From NCBI RefSeq assembly GCF_003063355.1, contig NZ_NESH01000002.1, positions 62,001 through 126,000 of the forward strand: 64,000 nucleotides of DNA. The letters are read 5' to 3'. A model generated the notes under the pieces. It saw nothing but the letters and a program-made list of their open reading frames with translations, was not told where the DNA came from and did no database searches. The position numbers and the translations under genes are program-made. Shown here one piece after another: positions 50,301 to 58,835 of the stretch (its first letter is position 1; each line of letters opens with the position of its first letter). The DNA is from Limnohabitans sp. Bal53. GTDB lineage: Bacteria > Pseudomonadota > Gammaproteobacteria > Burkholderiales > Burkholderiaceae_C.

Positions 50301-53132
50301 GTGCTCTTACTCATCGTATTGCTCCCCCTTTTGCTGGGCACCCTGGCCACGTTTTGGCTGGGTTCCCGCTCACGACTGCTGACCGCTTGTGCGGCGGGCG
50401 CCGTCACGGCCACCAGTTTGGGCCTGTTGCTGTCCATGGCCCCGGCCGTGCTGGCGGGCGAGACGGTCATGAACGCCTGGCCTTGGGTGCCCGAGATCGG
50501 GCTGAACCTGACGTTCCGGCTCGACGGCTTGTCAATGATGTTCGCGGGCCTGATCCTGTTCATTGGGCTGATGATCATTTTGTATGCGCACTATTACCTG
50601 AGCGCCAAGGATTCGGCGGGCAAGTTCTACAGCGAGATGATGCTGTTCATGGCCGCCATGCTGGGCGTGGTGCTGTCGGACAACTTGCTGCTCTTGGTGG
50701 TGTTCTGGGAGCTGACCAGCGTCTCGTCGTTCCTGTTGGTGGGTTACTGGAGCTACCGACCAGACGCCCGCGCTGGGGCCCGTCAGGCATTGGCGGTGAC
50801 GGGCGGCGGCGGCCTGGCCATGCTGGGGGGATTTGTGCTCCTGGGCCAGATTGCAGGCACGTACGAACTCAGTGAAATGCTGGGCAACGTGGCGGCCATT
50901 CAAGCCGATCCGATGTTCTTGCCCGCGCTGCTGCTGATTTTGCTGGGGGCCTTCACCAAGAGCGCGCAGTTCCCCTTCCATTTTTGGCTGCCCGATGCGA
51001 TGGCTGCGCCCACGCCCGTGTCGGCCTACCTGCACTCGGCCACCATGGTCAAGGCTGGGGTGTTTTTGCTCATGCGCATGTACCCGGTGCTGGCTGGCTC
51101 GGGTTATTTCGAGGCGATTGTCACCACGGTGGGCCTGATCACCGTGTTGTTCGCGGCCTTCATCGCCATCTTCAAGCACGACCTCAAGGGCCTTTTGGCT
51201 TACTCCACCGTCAGCCACTTGGGCCTGATCACCTTTTTGGTGGGCCTGGGCTCGCCGCTGGCCGCTGTGGCGGCGGTGTTCCATGTGCTCAACCACGCCA
51301 CCTTCAAGGCCTCGCTGTTCATGATCGCGGGCATCGTGGACCACGAAACCCATTCGCGCGACATGCGCAAGCTCGGCGGCCTGTGGTCGCTCATGCCCTG
51401 GACGGCCACGCTGTCCATGGTCGCGGCCGCGTCCATGGCGGGCGTGCCTTTGACCAACGGTTTCTTGTCCAAAGAGATGTTTTTCACCGAAGCCGTGGTC
51501 GGCACCTCTGGGGCGTTCGCTTGGCTGGTGCCCGCGCTGGTGACTTTGGCCGGGGTCTGCAGCGTGGCTTATTCGCTGCGCTTTGTGCACGACACGTATT
51601 TCAATGGTCCGCTGGGCGATGTGCCCAACACCCACCCGCACGAGCCGCCGCTGGGCATGAAGCTGCCCGCCATGCTGCTGGTCACGCTGTGCATCGTGGT
51701 GGGGGTGTTGCCCGCGCTCACGCTGGGCCCGCTGGTCGATGTGGCGGCCACAGCCTTGGCTGGCAAGCCGCTGCCCGAATACCACTTGGCCATCTGGCAC
51801 GGCTTCAACCTGCCCCTGCTCATGAGCGCGATCGCGCTGGTGGTGGGCATTGCGCTGTACCTGATGCTGGCCAAAAACAAGCGCCTGCACCGCATCGAGT
51901 CCGAGGCCTGGTTTGGCCGCGCCACCGGTCGCCAGATGTTTGAAGGTCTGGTTGACGGCCTGTTTGTGCTGGCTGCGCGCGTCACCACGCGCCTGGAAAA
52001 CGGCTCACTTCAAAGCTACATCGCCTGGATGCTGGGCGGTGTGGTGCTGGTGGTGGGCTGGCCCCTGCTGAGCAGCGGCATTGGCACCGGGCCGCGCGAG
52101 CTGCTGCCCGCATCGCCCCTGGCCATCATGATCTGGTTGCTGCTGGGCGCGGTCAGCTTGGCACTGGCGCTGCAGCACAACAAGCGCTTTCAAGCGGTGG
52201 TGCTGGTCGGCGTGGTGGGCTTGGTCACATCGCTCACGTTTGTCAGCCTCTCCGCCCCTGATTTGGCCCTGACCCAGTTGTCGGTCGAGGTGGTCTCCAC
52301 CGTCTTGCTGCTCATGGGCCTGGCTTTGCTGCCCCAGCATTCGCCAAGCGAGTCGAGCAGCACCCGGCGCGCACGCGACGCGGCGCTGGCGCTGGCCGCA
52401 GGTGCGGGCATGGCCTGGTTGACCTGGGTGTTTGTCACCCGTGAATACAGCTCGATTTCCTGGTTCTTCCTCGACAAGTCGATTCCGGTGGGCGGTGGCT
52501 CCAACGTGGTCAACGTGATCCTGGTGGACTTCAGGGGCTACGACACCTTTGGCGAGATCACGGTGTTGGGCATAGCCGCCATTGGCGTGCTGGCCCTGAT
52601 GGAGGGCATGCGCACGCGCCGCCCCACACAAGACAGCGATGGCCGCACTTGGACCTTTGCCGCCCAACCCCTGATGCTGCGCGTGGCCGCCGGGGTGGTG
52701 TTGCCAGTGGCCTTGGTGTTCACCATTTACATCTTCATGCGTGGGCACAACATGCCCGGTGGCGGCTTCATTGCGGGTTTGATCACCGCTGTGGCACTGG
52801 TGCTGCAGTTCATGTCCATGGGGCAAGCCAAGGCCGAGTACCTGCTGCGCGGTCAGGGTGGGCGACGCTTTGTGAAGTGGATCGGCTCGGGCCTGGGCAT
52901 TGCCGGGCTGACTGGCGTGGGCGCCTTTGTCTGGGGCCGCCCCTTCTTGACCAGTGCACACGGCAACCCGGTGGTGCCGGTGCTGGGTGAACTGCCACTG
53001 GCCTCGGCCGCCTTGTTTGACTTGGGTGTCTACCTGGTGGTGGTGGGCGCAACCTTGTTGACCATCTCGGTGCTGGGCACCGTGACCCGCGAAGCGCCGG
53101 GATCGCCTGCGCGTCCCCAGGGGGCCGCATGA
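50301..53132 (+). CDS. mnhA: Mrp Na+/H+ antiporter subunit A (fused A/B)
   Basis: About 943 residues and over 20 helices. The N-terminal two thirds are NuoL-like (HYYLSAKDSAGKFYSEMM, FWELTSVSSFLLVGYWSYR, QFPFHFWLPDAMAAPTPVSA, SHLGLITFLVGLGSPLAA). The C-terminus carries an MnhB domain (GVVLPVALVFTIYIFMRGH, then NMPGGGFIAGLI), so subunits A and B are fused as in group 2 Mrp complexes. The start is taken as a GTG at 50301 (VLLLIVLLPLLLG); a TTG at 50262 adds 13 residues. It heads mnhACDEFG, which exchange Na+ (or K+) for H+ using the proton gradient. Confidence 0.93.
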   Translation: MLLLIVLLPLLLGTLATFWLGSRSRLLTACAAGAVTATSLGLLLSMAPAVLAGETVMNAWPWVPEIGLNLTFRLDGLSMMFAGLILFIGLMIILYAHYYLSAKDSAGKFYSEMMLFMAAMLGVVLSDNLLLLVVFWELTSVSSFLLVGYWSYRPDARAGARQALAVTGGGGLAMLGGFVLLGQIAGTYELSEMLGNVAAIQADPMFLPALLLILLGAFTKSAQFPFHFWLPDAMAAPTPVSAYLHSATMVKAGVFLLMRMYPVLAGSGYFEAIVTTVGLITVLFAAFIAIFKHDLKGLLAYSTVSHLGLITFLVGLGSPLAAVAAVFHVLNHATFKASLFMIAGIVDHETHSRDMRKLGGLWSLMPWTATLSMVAAASMAGVPLTNGFLSKEMFFTEAVVGTSGAFAWLVPALVTLAGVCSVAYSLRFVHDTYFNGPLGDVPNTHPHEPPLGMKLPAMLLVTLCIVVGVLPALTLGPLVDVAATALAGKPLPEYHLAIWHGFNLPLLMSAIALVVGIALYLMLAKNKRLHRIESEAWFGRATGRQMFEGLVDGLFVLAARVTTRLENGSLQSYIAWMLGGVVLVVGWPLLSSGIGTGPRELLPASPLAIMIWLLLGAVSLALALQHNKRFQAVVLVGVVGLVTSLTFVSLSAPDLALTQLSVEVVSTVLLLMGLALLPQHSPSESSSTRRARDAALALAAGAGMAWLTWVFVTREYSSISWFFLDKSIPVGGGSNVVNVILVDFRGYDTFGEITVLGIAAIGVLALMEGMRTRRPTQDSDGRTWTFAAQPLMLRVAAGVVLPVALVFTIYIFMRGHNMPGGGFIAGLITAVALVLQFMSMGQAKAEYLLRGQGGRRFVKWIGSGLGIAGLTGVGAFVWGRPFLTSAHGNPVVPVLGELPLASAALFDLGVYLVVVGATLLTISVLGTVTREAPGSPARPQGAA

Positions 53133-53181
53133 TGGCCGCCACTTTTTTGTTCAGCGTTTTCAGCCGCAGCAAGGACCTCTC

Positions 53182-53559
53182 ATGAGCATGGAATTTTTGT
53201 TGGCCAGCGGTATCGGTTTCGTCACCGCCTGCGCCGTTTACCTGATGCTGCGCGGGCGCACCTTCACGGTGGTCTTGGGTTTGTCGATGCTCGGCTACGC
53301 CGTCAACGTCTTCATCTTTGCCATGGGCCGTTTGTGGAGCAATGCCCAGCCCATCTTGCAAGGCAACGGCCCTGTGGCGGACCCTTTGCCCCAGGCGCTG
53401 GTGCTCACGGCCATCGTGATCGGTTTTGCGACCACTGGCTTTGTGATTGAGCTGGCCTTGCGCAGCCGCCACGAAAGCGGCAGCGACCATGTGGACGGGC
53501 ACGAGCCTGGTCAAGCGGCTGGACAGACGGTTGATGAAGCGCGCGGAGGACAAGCCTGA
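53182..53559 (+). CDS. mnhC: Mrp antiporter subunit C
   Basis: A 125-residue, three-helix NuoK-like subunit: MSMEFLLASGIGFVTACAVYL, RTFTVVLGLSMLGYAVNVFIF, DPLPQALVLTAIVIGFATTG. AAGGACC precedes the ATG at 53182. The stop overlaps the mnhD start as TGATG, which couples their translation. The C-terminal hydrophilic tail (HESGSDHVDGHEPGQAA) is longer than in some homologues. Confidence 0.94.
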   Translation: MSMEFLLASGIGFVTACAVYLMLRGRTFTVVLGLSMLGYAVNVFIFAMGRLWSNAQPILQGNGPVADPLPQALVLTAIVIGFATTGFVIELALRSRHESGSDHVDGHEPGQAAGQTVDEARGGQA

Positions 53560-55241
53560 TGTTCGATGCTGTTTTTTCTTTCTGGTTGCAGCACGCGCCC
53601 GTGCTGTCTGTCTTGCTGCCCGTGTTCACGGCCGTGGCCTTGTTGCTGCTGGGCGATGGCAGCCAACAGGTGGCCGGGGGCGGCCATGGCGACAGCCGCC
53701 AGCGCTGGGCGCGCCGTTTGGCCATGGCCTCGGTCTTCCTGGGCTTGCTCATGGCCATCGGCCTGGTGGTGCAGGCCAGCAGCGGTGAGTTGCTGGTCTA
53801 CCAACTGGGCGAATGGCCCGCGCCTTTTGGCATCGTGATGGTGCTCGACCGTTTGTCCGGCCTGATGGTGCTGCTGACTTACGTCGTGGCCGTGCCCGTG
53901 CTTTGGTATGCCACAGGCGGCTGGGACACCCGGGGGCGGCACTTCCATGCGCTGTTCCAGTTCCAGCTCATGGGGCTGTGCGGTGCGTTCATGACGGGTG
54001 ATTTGTTCAACCTGTTTGTGTTCTTCGAGGTCTTGCTGATCGCCTCTTATGTGCTGCTGGTGCATGGCCAAGGGCGCGAGCGCTTTCGCATGGGCATCCA
54101 TTACGTGGTGCTCAACTTGTCGGCTTCGGGCTTGTTCCTGATTGGCCTGGCCATGGTCTACAGCGTGACCGGCACGCTCAACATGGCCGATGTGGGCCTG
54201 CAGGTGGCGCAGCTCAAGGGCGACAACGCCTGGCTGGCTCAGGCCGCTGCGCTGGTGCTGCTGGCCGTGTTTGGCCTCAAGGCCGCGCTGGTGCCGCTGT
54301 ACTTTTGGCTGCCCGGCACCTATGCCGCAGCCAGCGCCCCGGTGGCGGCGCTGTTTGCCATCATGACCAAGGTCGGTGTCTACAGCATCATCCGCACGCA
54401 CTGGGTGATCTTTGGCGTGGGGGCCGGGGAGTCAGCCCTGGCCGTGGCCGACTGGCTGCTGCCTCTGGCTTTGACCACCAGCGCCTTGGGGGTGTTGGGC
54501 GCGTTGGCGGCGCACAGCATGAGCCGCCTGGTGGCTTACCTCACGGTGTCTTCGGTGGGCACGTTGCTGGCCTGTGTGGGCTTGTTCACCACCGACACTT
54601 TGTCGGCGGCGCTTTATTACATGCTGCACAGCACCATTGTGATCGCGGGCTTGTTCTTGCTGGTGGAGCTGATGGCCGCGCAGCGCGGCCAAGCCTTGGA
54701 CAAACTGCGCCCCGCCCTGGCCGTGCGCGAGCCGGTGCTGCTGGGCCTGATGCTGCTGTTTGGTGCGGCATCGGCTGCGGGTTTGCCGCCTTTGCCTGGC
54801 TTTTTGGGCAAGCTCATGATTTTGGAGAGCAGCGCGGGCCTGCCCGCACAGGCCTGGGTCTGGACCGTGGTGCTCTGCGTGGGCTTTTTCACCATCGTGG
54901 GCCTGGCCCGCGCGGGCGTGGTGCTGTTTTGGCATGTGCAGCCCGAGCCGGACGAGGCGCAGAGCAATTCCGGCAGCAGCCCCAAGCTGTTGTCGGCCGT
55001 GTGGGCCTTCATGGCGCTGACCTTGGCCATGGCCGTGCTGGCTTCGCCCATCAAGCGTTACACCGACGACACCGCCACGCAGCTGGCTGACACCGCCGCT
55101 TACGCCCAAGCCGTGCTGGGCCTGGCACCGGGTCAGCCTTCGACCAGCACGCGGCCTTATGACGGAGCACGCCAGTCGGTGCCAGCACCCGCTGCTGACT
55201 CTGCGGCTGCCCCAGAAACCCCTGCTAAGGAAACCCGATGA
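53559..55241 (+). CDS. mnhD: Mrp antiporter subunit D
   Basis: A 560-residue NuoM/NuoN-like subunit with about 14 helices. Key stretches are FEVLLIASYVLLVHGQGRER (the conserved membrane Glu), VPLYFWLPGTYAAASAPVAALFAIMTKVGVYS (split here only for description) and YYMLHSTIVIAGLFLLVELM. It forms the second antiporter-like channel of the complex. It overlaps mnhC and mnhE (ATGA). A C-terminal Ala/Pro-rich extension of about 50 residues is unusual. Confidence 0.94.
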   Translation: MFDAVFSFWLQHAPVLSVLLPVFTAVALLLLGDGSQQVAGGGHGDSRQRWARRLAMASVFLGLLMAIGLVVQASSGELLVYQLGEWPAPFGIVMVLDRLSGLMVLLTYVVAVPVLWYATGGWDTRGRHFHALFQFQLMGLCGAFMTGDLFNLFVFFEVLLIASYVLLVHGQGRERFRMGIHYVVLNLSASGLFLIGLAMVYSVTGTLNMADVGLQVAQLKGDNAWLAQAAALVLLAVFGLKAALVPLYFWLPGTYAAASAPVAALFAIMTKVGVYSIIRTHWVIFGVGAGESALAVADWLLPLALTTSALGVLGALAAHSMSRLVAYLTVSSVGTLLACVGLFTTDTLSAALYYMLHSTIVIAGLFLLVELMAAQRGQALDKLRPALAVREPVLLGLMLLFGAASAAGLPPLPGFLGKLMILESSAGLPAQAWVWTVVLCVGFFTIVGLARAGVVLFWHVQPEPDEAQSNSGSSPKLLSAVWAFMALTLAMAVLASPIKRYTDDTATQLADTAAYAQAVLGLAPGQPSTSTRPYDGARQSVPAPAADSAAAPETPAKETR

Positions 55242-55792
55242 AACCGACCCCTGCGCACCCATCTACCCCAGCGCGCTGGCTCAGCCACCCCATCCTTTCG
55301 CTCTTGCTGGGCGTCACCTGGTTGGCCTTGTCGCACAGCTTGGCCCCCGTGCACCTGTTGTCGGCCTTGCTGATAGCGCTCATCGTGCCGCGCCTGATCC
55401 ACCCGTTTTTGGGGCCTGCGGCCAGCATCCACTGGGGCGCCGCACTGCGTTTGGCGCTGGTGGTGCTCAAGGACATCGTCATGTCCAACATCACCGTGGC
55501 CCGTCTGGTGTTGGGCCCGATGAAGGCCATGTCGCCCGCCTGGATGGCCGTGCCCCTGGCCAGCGATCACGCGATGGTCAACGCCTTGTTCGCCAGCATC
55601 ATCACCACCACGCCCGGCACGGTGTCGTGTGTGGTGGATGAGTCCCGGCGCGAAATTCTGGTGCACGCGCTCAACTGCGACGACGCGCAAGCCATGATCG
55701 ACGACATGAAAACCCGCTACGAAGCGCCCTTGCTGCACATCTTTGGTTGCAGCGAGCAGGCGGCACCCCTTGCCCAGAAAGGCCCGCAATGA
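55238..55792 (+). CDS. mnhE: Mrp antiporter subunit E
   Basis: A 184-residue subunit with N-terminal helices (HPILSLLLGVTWLALSHS, HLLSALLIALIVPRLI) and a cytosolic C-terminal domain: VLKDIVMSNITVARLVLGP, ASIITTTPGTVSCVVDESR, ILVHALNCDDAQAMIDDMK. It has the typical MnhE length of ~160-185. It overlaps mnhD (ATGA, with an AAGGAAA ribosome-binding site) and mnhF. Confidence 0.93.
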   Translation: MKPTPAHPSTPARWLSHPILSLLLGVTWLALSHSLAPVHLLSALLIALIVPRLIHPFLGPAASIHWGAALRLALVVLKDIVMSNITVARLVLGPMKAMSPAWMAVPLASDHAMVNALFASIITTTPGTVSCVVDESRREILVHALNCDDAQAMIDDMKTRYEAPLLHIFGCSEQAAPLAQKGPQ

Positions 55793-56064
55793 ACATCCTG
55801 GACCTGGCCCTGTCGATCGCCATCGTGGCCGTCACCTTGGCGGTGGCGCTGTGCGCCTGGCGGCTTTTTCGTGGCCCCGAAACCACCGACCGCATCCTCG
55901 CACTCGACACTTTGTCGATGAACGCTGTGGCCCTGATTGTGCTGCTGGGCATCCGTTGGCAAACCGCCTTGCTGTTTGAGGCCGCCTTGTTGGTGGCCAT
56001 GCTGGGTTTTGCCTCGACGGTGGCGCTGGCGCGTTACCTCAGCCGCGGCGACGTGGTCGAATAA
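55789..56064 (+). CDS. mnhF: Mrp antiporter subunit F
   Basis: A 91-residue, three-helix subunit: MNILDLALSIAIVAVTLAVAL, FRGPETTDRILALDTLSMNA, ALLFEAALLVAMLGFASTVA, LARYLSRGDVVE. The ATG at 55789 overlaps the mnhE stop as ATGA; a longer frame opening at 55747 merely overlaps mnhE. Confidence 0.93.
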   Translation: MNILDLALSIAIVAVTLAVALCAWRLFRGPETTDRILALDTLSMNAVALIVLLGIRWQTALLFEAALLVAMLGFASTVALARYLSRGDVVE

Positions 56065-56077
56065 AAGGAGTCTGTTC

Positions 56078-56419
56078 ATGAATCCCCTGATCGAATGGGC
56101 CGCTGCGGCCATCATCCTGATTGCCGCCTTCTTCTTGCTGGTGGGTGCCATTGGTTTGGTTCGTTTGCCCGACTTTTTCATGCGTTTGCACGCGCCCACC
56201 AAAGCCTCCACTTTGGGCGTGGGCGGTATTTTGGTCGCGTCCATGCTGGTGTCGGCCTTTCAAGGTCGTGCGGGCATTGCCGAGTTGCTCATCACCTTGT
56301 TTGTGTTCGTCACCGCACCCGTGTCGGCCAACCTGATGGCGCAAGCTGCGCTGCACCTCAAAGCGCGCTCGCAAGCGCCGGTGCCTCCCCAAGCGGTGCC
56401 CGAGCGGCACAAAAGCTGA
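56078..56419 (+). CDS. mnhG: Mrp antiporter subunit G
   Basis: A 113-residue, three-helix subunit: LIEWAAAAIILIAAFFLLVG, IGLVRLPDFFMRLHAPTKAS, TLGVGGILVASMLVSAF. AAAAGGAG precedes the ATG at 56078. It is the last gene of the operon. The C-terminal tail is hydrophilic. Frames starting earlier (from 55937) overlap mnhF and are rejected. Confidence 0.93.
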   Translation: MNPLIEWAAAAIILIAAFFLLVGAIGLVRLPDFFMRLHAPTKASTLGVGGILVASMLVSAFQGRAGIAELLITLFVFVTAPVSANLMAQAALHLKARSQAPVPPQAVPERHKS

Positions 56420-56445
56420 AACCAACCCTGCCATTGCGACTAGAA

Positions 56446-56469
56446 TTAACCGACCGCCCGGTTGGTTAA
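56446..56469. promoter_or_regulatory. 24-bp imperfect palindrome upstream of paaZ, candidate TetR-type (PaaR) operator
   Basis: TTAACCGACCG and CGGTTGGTTAA form a dyad with 20 of 24 symmetric positions, 64-87 bases before the paaZ ATG. The ACCGACCG-type half-site is of the kind bound by TetR-family regulators of phenylacetate genes in beta-proteobacteria. The regulator gene is not in the window. Confidence 0.65.
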
Positions 56470-56532
56470 CGCATTGGCAGCGCTAGGGCTTGCCAAGGCA
56501 CCGGGTTGTGACCTCCTCAAGGAAAGCACCCC

Positions 56533-58578
56533 ATGTCTCAAGTCCTGCAAAGTTTCATCGGTGGCCAGTGGATCGGCCAGCAAGGCGCACAAAACCTGCG
56601 AAGCGCCCTCAATGGCCAGACCGTGTTCCAAACCCATGCCGAGGCCATCGACTTTGGTGACGCGGTGCATCACGCCCGCACCGTGGGCCTGCCCAATTTG
56701 CTGAAATTGGATTTTCAGGAACGCGCCCAGCGCCTCAAGGCCCTGGCCAAATACCTGGGTGAGCACAAAGAGCAGCTGTACGCCATCTCGGCCCACACGG
56801 GTGCCACGCGCGCCGACAGCTGGGTCGACATCGAAGGCGGTGCCGGCACCTTGTTTGCGTATTCCAGCATCGGCAGCAACGAGTTGCCCAGTGGCAACCT
56901 GATCCACGAAGGCCCGGCCTTCCCCCTGGGCAAAAAAGGCGGCTTTGCAGGCACACACATCTTGGTGCCGCGCGGCGGCATTGCTGTGCACATCAACGCC
57001 TTCAACTTCCCCATCTGGGGCCTCTTGGAAAAGTTCGCGCCCAGCTTTTTGGCGGGCATGCCTTGCATCGGCAAACCGGCATCGTCGACCAGCTACCTGA
57101 CCGAGGCCATGGTGCGTCTGGTCGAGCAGTCGGGTATCTTGCCTGCCGGTTCGCTCCAGCTGGTGATTGGCTCCACCGGCGACCTGCTCGACCGCCTGAA
57201 CGGCCAAGATGTGGTGACCTTCACCGGCTCGGCCGACACCGCGGCCATGCTGCGCGTGCACCCCAATGTGGTCAAGCACAGCATCCCCTTCAACGCCGAA
57301 GCCGACTCGCTCAACTGCGCCATCCTCGCGCCTGATGTGTCGCCGGACGACGAAGAGTTTGATTTGTTCGTGAAAGAAGTCGCCCGCGAGATGACTGTCA
57401 AGGCGGGCCAAAAGTGCACCGCGATCCGCCGGGCCATCGTGCCGCGTCAGCACTTTGATGCGGTGGCCGAAAAGCTCAAAGCGCGTCTGGCCAAAGTGGT
57501 GGTGGGCGATCCGTCGGTCGAGGGCGTGAAGATGGGGGCCTTGGCCTCGCACGCCCAGCAAGCTGACGTGGCCGAGCGTGTGGCCCTGCTGCGCCAAAGC
57601 GCCGAGCTGGTGTTTGGCGGCGGTGCCGATTTCAGCCCAGTGGGGCAGGGCGTGGAGGGCGGTGCGTTCTTCCAGCCGACGCTGCTGCTGTGCCAAAAGC
57701 CTTTGCAAACCGACAGCGTGCACGACGTGGAAGCCTTTGGCCCCGTCAGCACGCTCATGCCTTACGACGGCATCGACGAAGCCCTGCAACTGGCTGCTCG
57801 CGGCCAAGGCAGCTTGGTTGGCACGCTGGTCACGAAAGACCCGCAAATCGCCGCCCGCATGATCCCTGTGGCCGCCGCCTTGCATGGCCGCCTGCACATC
57901 CTGGACCGCGAATCGGCGGTGGAGTCCACCGGCCACGGCTCGCCCCTGCCGCCGCTCAAACACGGCGGCCCCGGCCGCGCAGGCGGTGGTGAAGAGCTCG
58001 GCGGCATCCGCGCCGTCAAACACCTGATGCAGCGCACCGCGTTGCAAGGCTCACCCACCATGATCGCCGCCGTCACCGGCGAATACATGCGCGGCGCCAA
58101 ACTGATCGAGACCGAAGTCCACCCCTTCCGCCGTCATTTTGAAGACCTGCAAATTGGCGAAAGCTTGCTCACCCACCGCCGCACCGTGGGCGAGGCCGAC
58201 ATCGTGGCTTTTGGTGGTTTGTCGGGCGACTATTTCTACATGCACTTCGACGAGATTGCCGCCAAGGATTCGCCGTTTGGCAAGCGCATCGCCCACGGCT
58301 ACTTTGTGCTCTCGGCCGCTGCGGGCTTGTTCGTTTCGCCTGCGCCCGGCCCGGTGCTGGCCAACTACGGCCTGGACACGCTGCGTTTCGTCAAGCCAGT
58401 GGGCATTGGCGACACCATCCAGGCCCGCCTGACCGCCAAGCGCAAGATCGACCGCAACAAGAAAGACGCCAACGGCGTGGGCCAAGGCGTGGTGGCCTGG
58501 GATGTGGAAGTCACCAACCAATTGGGCGAGGTGGTGGCCAGTTACGACATCTTGACGCTGGTGGCCAAGCGAGGCTGA
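56533..58578 (+). CDS. paaZ: Phenylacetate degradation bifunctional protein PaaZ (oxepin-CoA hydrolase / aldehyde dehydrogenase)
   Basis: A 681-residue fusion. Residues 1-~520 are an aldehyde dehydrogenase with catalytic Glu256 ([10 protein letters not shown]) and Cys295 ([10 protein letters not shown]). Residues ~545-681 are a MaoC-like (R)-specific hydratase ([34 protein letters not shown]). It opens the oxepin-CoA ring and oxidises the resulting semialdehyde in phenylacetate catabolism. No other paa gene lies in the window; the gene stands between the Mrp operon and the Fic gene. ATG at 56533 after AAGGAAAG. Confidence 0.94.
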   Translation: MSQVLQSFIGGQWIGQQGAQNLRSALNGQTVFQTHAEAIDFGDAVHHARTVGLPNLLKLDFQERAQRLKALAKYLGEHKEQLYAISAHTGATRADSWVDIEGGAGTLFAYSSIGSNELPSGNLIHEGPAFPLGKKGGFAGTHILVPRGGIAVHINAFNFPIWGLLEKFAPSFLAGMPCIGKPASSTSYLTEAMVRLVEQSGILPAGSLQLVIGSTGDLLDRLNGQDVVTFTGSADTAAMLRVHPNVVKHSIPFNAEADSLNCAILAPDVSPDDEEFDLFVKEVAREMTVKAGQKCTAIRRAIVPRQHFDAVAEKLKARLAKVVVGDPSVEGVKMGALASHAQQADVAERVALLRQSAELVFGGGADFSPVGQGVEGGAFFQPTLLLCQKPLQTDSVHDVEAFGPVSTLMPYDGIDEALQLAARGQGSLVGTLVTKDPQIAARMIPVAAALHGRLHILDRESAVESTGHGSPLPPLKHGGPGRAGGGEELGGIRAVKHLMQRTALQGSPTMIAAVTGEYMRGAKLIETEVHPFRRHFEDLQIGESLLTHRRTVGEADIVAFGGLSGDYFYMHFDEIAAKDSPFGKRIAHGYFVLSAAAGLFVSPAPGPVLANYGLDTLRFVKPVGIGDTIQARLTAKRKIDRNKKDANGVGQGVVAWDVEVTNQLGEVVASYDILTLVAKRG

Positions 58579-58747
58579 TGGGCACACTCTGGCGCTGTGG
58601 CGACATGGAGCATGTCGTCATATCACGTGCTGCTCCGGGCATTGAAAGTTCGGTATCGTCAGTGTCGGCAGAGCAGTTTGTGTGACTGTCGGTGTTGGTC
58701 GAGAGTGACCGATCACATGACCCGACTGCCATCACAGCCTCCAATCT

Positions 58748-58821
58748 AAATGATCTTCAAAGATCATTTTTGAGCTAATCATGGTAAATAAACATGTTTT
58801 TCCGCGCCAAAACATGTTTTT
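58748..58821 (+). promoter_or_regulatory. Clustered palindromes upstream of the fic gene
   Basis: 58748-58769 is a perfect inverted repeat (AAATGATCTT, CA, AAGATCATTT). Two copies of the palindrome AAACATGTTT follow at 58790 and 58810, exactly 20 bases (two helical turns) apart; the second ends 17 bases before the fic ATG. This is the layout of a cooperative operator. The surrounding 100 bases are far more AT-rich than the window average. No cognate regulator is recognised nearby. Confidence 0.6.
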
Positions 58822-58835
58822 GCGCATAATCAGGC

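Noticed and set aside
50532-51890. A 452-codon frame on the - strand
   Set aside because: It is antisense to mnhA and dominated by His/Gln/Arg, with no membrane or family pattern.
56446-58047. A 533-codon frame on the - strand
   Set aside because: It is antisense to paaZ, whose catalytic residues are intact.
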